Positions 61,153 through 64,000 of a DNA stretch of 64,000 nucleotides are shown here, piece after piece; position 1 is the stretch's first letter, and every line of letters starts with the position of its first letter. A program made the translations under genes and the position numbers. Source of the DNA: Yponomeuta sedellus (taxonomy: Eukaryota > Arthropoda > Insecta > Lepidoptera > Yponomeutidae); contig OW203738.1 of NCBI GenBank assembly GCA_934045075.1, forward strand, positions 868,001 to 932,000. Direction: 5' to 3'. The notes under the pieces are model-generated. The model made no database searches. It had not been told where the DNA came from and saw only the letters and a program-made list of their open reading frames with translations.

Positions 61153-64000
61153 ATGCCTTATTGCATTACTTGCAAAACTCTTGTCAACCCAAAAAGTTGG
61201 GTGGGTCATATGCGCAGCACTGACCACAAAAGCAAAGTCGCAACTCATCATTTGTCAGAAGATGTTGAGGTTCTGACCTCTGCATTCCGTAATCGTATTG
61301 CAACTTATAAGATACAGGCTAACGGTGATGGTCAGCACTCAATTGAAACCTTTTTCGAGTCTATCCATAATAAATTAAAATCTCTGATTGATATTTCATT
61401 GAAAAAACACGTTTGCATAAAAGTCAATGTTGAGCTTTTTTCATTTTTCCTTATGTACAAAAACGATTTGCAAGAACTAAAATCGTTTGGCACGAAAAAC
61501 ATTACCATACACATGAACCACAACTTCAATTCCATTTTTTCAGAAATCATAAATACATTGAAAAAAAAGCTTGAAGAGTTTCAAGAGCGAGATAGCGGTT
61601 GGACATTTTTGAGTAACTCTCATTTGGAAATCAATGTAAATAAATATCAACCATTGAGTGGGTCATCGTTTATAGATTTACCAAAATTTATAAAAAACAA
61701 AAAAGCATGTTTGAATATAAAAAATGATGATCCTTATTGTTTTCTTTGGTGTGTTACAGCTGCTCTATTCCCTTCAAAGAGCCACCCCGATCGTGTCTCG
61801 TCTTATCCCGATTTTCGCGATATTTTTAACACTCAAGGCTTATCATATCCAGTAACTTTTTCTGACATCCCGGTGTTTGAAAAAAATAATCCAGATATCG
61901 CTATTTTTGTGTATGGCTTACAAGGCAAAAAAACTGTTGTAGGTCCACTATACAGATCAGAGTCTTCCACTGCGAAAAATATCGTTCATCTGCTATTTCT
62001 CGAGAATGATGAGGGCTCTCACTTTTGTTTGATCAAAAACCTTCCCCGTCTGGTTAGAAGCCAAATATCTAAACACCATCAGCAACTGCATTTTTGCTCA
62101 TCATGTCTGTTATTTTTTAAAACATCTAATGAACTAGTCATTCATGCATGTGGTGGTATTGCTACAGCTCTTCCTAACCAAGGGTCGGTTCTTCAATTTA
62201 AGAATTACGAACGAAAACAAAACATACCCTTTATCATTTATGCTGATTTTGAGACTATGCTTCAACGTCATCTGGGGTGTGAAGCAGACCCTAACATTGC
62301 GAGCACTAGCCTGCTACAACAACATGTGCCCTCAGCGTTTGGTTACTATATTGTTTGTACAGTGGATGCCAAGTATAATCGCTACGTCAGCTATCGGGGA
62401 TCAGACTGTGTATCAAAATTTGTAGAATGGTTGTATCGAGACATGAAGCAAATACACACTATTTTAAAAGCTAATATTAAAATTATATTCACGGATAATG
62501 ATTCACAAAATTTTGAAAATGCTGTCCGCTGTCATATTTGTGATAATCTTTTAATATTTGACAAGGTTCGAGACCACTGTCACATCACTGGTCACTATCG
62601 GGGGGCAGCTCACAAGCATTGTAATTTACAATTTAAACTACCAAATTTTGTTCCAGTTGTTTTCCACAATTTGTCAGGCTACGATTGCCATTTATTTATC
62701 AAAGAACTAGGCGAGGCGCCTGGTCCGATTAGAATAATACCTAAAACAAAAGAAAACTATATTTCTTTCACGAAGTATATACCATTATCGAAAGATGAAG
62801 GTATCCAACTTCGATTTATCGATTCATTTAAATTTTTAGGTACCAGTTTAGAAAAACTCACGAAAACAATGAAGGTGGAGGAATTCTCGTTGTTGAAATC
62901 ATTTTTTGCAAATGACACTGAACTCAAATTACTCACTCGCAAAGGTGTTTATCCATATGACTATATGTCACATTGGAAATGCTACGAAGAAAATTCCCTC
63001 CCACCCAAATCTGCTTTTTATAATACTATCAGTGGTGAAGAAATTTCTGATCAAGATTATGAACATGCCAAGTCAGTATGGTCAACTTTCTCCATTCGTA
63101 ACTTAGGTGAATACACTGATCTATACGTTAAAACAGATGTCTTGCTACTAGCCGATATTTTTGAACATTTCCGCAAAACATGTAAACGATATTATCAATT
63201 AGACCCGGCATTCTACCTCACAGCACCCAGCTTATCATTTGATGCGATGCTTTTGAAAACTAAGGTCAGATTAGAATTGCTTAGCGACTTAGCGATTATT
63301 CGGATGATTCAGGATGGAATACGGGGTGGTGTATGTATGTGTTCCAAGCGACATGCGAAAGCAAACAATAAATACATGTCTGAGTACGACCCATCACGTC
63401 CCGAGTCCTTCATAACGTATATTGATGCTAACAATTTATACGGCTTCAGCATGTCTCAAGTATTACCTTTGTCAGATTTCAGATTTTTGGAACAGTCTGA
63501 AGTGAATACCATTGATATCACATCAGTTCCTGATAATGCATCTTTTGGTTATATTCTTGAAGTGGATATTATTTATCCCACACACCTACACGACTATCAC
63601 AATGATTTCCCATTTTGTCCTGAGCGATGCATACCACCCGGTGGAAAGAGTTCGAAATTAATCCCTAACCTATACGATAAATATCGATATGTTATTCATT
63701 ATGTGCATCTTAAAACATGCTTGAAACATGGATTAATACTAAGAAAAATCCATAGAGTCATTACTTTTCGTCAAAGTGCTTATCTCAAACAATACATTGA
63801 ACTTAATACAAAACTGAGGCAACAAGCCCAATCAACTTTCGAACAAGACTTTTTCAAACTCTTGAACAACAGCATATTTGGAAAGACTATAGAAAATACT
63901 GAACACAGAGTAAACGTCTATTTGGTAAATCAATGGAGCGATAGTCAAAACAAAACGAAAAAATGCACATCGGCAGAAAAATTGATAGCCCGTCCAAACT
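61153..64000 (+). CDS. Family-B DNA polymerase, protein-primed type (Polinton/adintovirus-like), partial at window end
   Basis: 949 codons, no stop, running off the right edge. N-terminal C2H2-type finger: C4, C7, H19, H25. A conserved-looking region follows with YCFLW (C196) and SHFCLIKNL (H290), a Cys/His order that recalls papain-like folds; its function is not known to me. A second cluster has C315, C318, H331, C333. Exonuclease motif I is YADFE (D365, E367). A third zinc cluster with DHCHITGHYRGAAH (C460, C463, H475, C476, H487, C490) resembles endonuclease VII-type knuckles. Exonuclease II is NLSGYD (N506, D511) and III is YVKTD (Y658, D662). Polymerase motif A is DANNLYG (D758) and motif B KLLNNSIFGK (902-911). 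Motif C and the thumb lie beyond 64000. Such enzymes copy linear DNA from a terminal protein. The exonuclease residues are intact, so proofreading would be expected. ATG chosen as the first in frame. Confidence 0.9.
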   Translation, partial: MPYCITCKTLVNPKSWVGHMRSTDHKSKVATHHLSEDVEVLTSAFRNRIATYKIQANGDGQHSIETFFESIHNKLKSLIDISLKKHVCIKVNVELFSFFLMYKNDLQELKSFGTKNITIHMNHNFNSIFSEIINTLKKKLEEFQERDSGWTFLSNSHLEINVNKYQPLSGSSFIDLPKFIKNKKACLNIKNDDPYCFLWCVTAALFPSKSHPDRVSSYPDFRDIFNTQGLSYPVTFSDIPVFEKNNPDIAIFVYGLQGKKTVVGPLYRSESSTAKNIVHLLFLENDEGSHFCLIKNLPRLVRSQISKHHQQLHFCSSCLLFFKTSNELVIHACGGIATALPNQGSVLQFKNYERKQNIPFIIYADFETMLQRHLGCEADPNIASTSLLQQHVPSAFGYYIVCTVDAKYNRYVSYRGSDCVSKFVEWLYRDMKQIHTILKANIKIIFTDNDSQNFENAVRCHICDNLLIFDKVRDHCHITGHYRGAAHKHCNLQFKLPNFVPVVFHNLSGYDCHLFIKELGEAPGPIRIIPKTKENYISFTKYIPLSKDEGIQLRFIDSFKFLGTSLEKLTKTMKVEEFSLLKSFFANDTELKLLTRKGVYPYDYMSHWKCYEENSLPPKSAFYNTISGEEISDQDYEHAKSVWSTFSIRNLGEYTDLYVKTDVLLLADIFEHFRKTCKRYYQLDPAFYLTAPSLSFDAMLLKTKVRLELLSDLAIIRMIQDGIRGGVCMCSKRHAKANNKYMSEYDPSRPESFITYIDANNLYGFSMSQVLPLSDFRFLEQSEVNTIDITSVPDNASFGYILEVDIIYPTHLHDYHNDFPFCPERCIPPGGKSSKLIPNLYDKYRYVIHYVHLKTCLKHGLILRKIHRVITFRQSAYLKQYIELNTKLRQQAQSTFEQDFFKLLNNSIFGKTIENTEHRVNVYLVNQWSDSQNKTKKCTSAEKLIARPN

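Noticed and set aside
61332..62942. Minus-strand and shifted frames within the polymerase gene (61332-61550, 62144-62425, 62757-62942, 62906-63106)
   Set aside because: They are shadows of the long polymerase frame, which has ordered catalytic motifs.

Overview
This 64 kb window looks like nuclear DNA of a moth or butterfly. I infer that from the repeats: SINEs with the GAAGGAAAACATCGTGAGG core, LINE 3' ends that finish in TATC/CTAT microsatellites after a CAATAAAG-like motif, the dispersed repeat bounded by GGTTCCGTAC and ACTCGCACTTGGCCGG, a Helitron start reading ACTAGCTGTGCCCCGCGG, mariner and Penelope remnants. No bacterial-type genes, operons, rRNA genes, CRISPR arrays or functional tRNA genes are visible. 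Almost all short open frames in the first 59 kb are chance readings of repeats. A run of 200 N lies at 31950-32149.

Region by region. 1-21 kb is a mosaic of SINEs, decayed LINE C-termini, Penelope-like 3' ends, a foldback element and palindromes. 20.0-20.5 kb holds a 33-bp tandem array fused to a Helitron-like end. 21.9-22.7 kb is a head-to-head mariner foldback. 23.6-28.1 kb is the best-preserved transposon: a Jockey/CR1-type LINE on the minus strand with an open 981-codon endonuclease/reverse transcriptase frame and a 5'-truncated ORF1. It sits inside a SINE whose target-site duplication can still be read on both sides. 28-59 kb is again repeat mosaic, with a decayed THAP-domain first exon at 38.3 kb, a 954-bp palindromic SINE at 50.9 kb, a 235-bp ATAC microsatellite at 53.1 kb and a degenerate tandem block at 57.3-57.8 kb.

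59.4-64.0 kb differs. It holds a small spliced gene that I do not recognise (at least two coding exons). Only 116 bp beyond its stop, on the same strand, a 949-codon frame begins and stays open to the window edge. This encodes a family-B DNA polymerase of the protein-primed type known from Polinton/Maverick elements and adintovirus-like elements. It has exonuclease motifs I-III, polymerase motifs A and B, three zinc-binding clusters and a conserved N-terminal Cys/His region. The rest of that element must lie to the right.

Three themes stand out. (1) A tRNA-like SINE family (here called hpSINE) whose complete copies are inverted on themselves, so their RNA would fold into a hairpin; eleven copies have recognisable 8-16 bp target-site duplications. 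(2) A second SINE family (here called 5S-SINE) whose head resembles the internal promoter region of 5S rRNA. (3) A recurrent excess of palindromes with 29-37 bp arms and only 4-5 bp spacers in otherwise unrelated sequence, pointing to snap-back synthesis or template switching, or to an assembly artefact that must be excluded.
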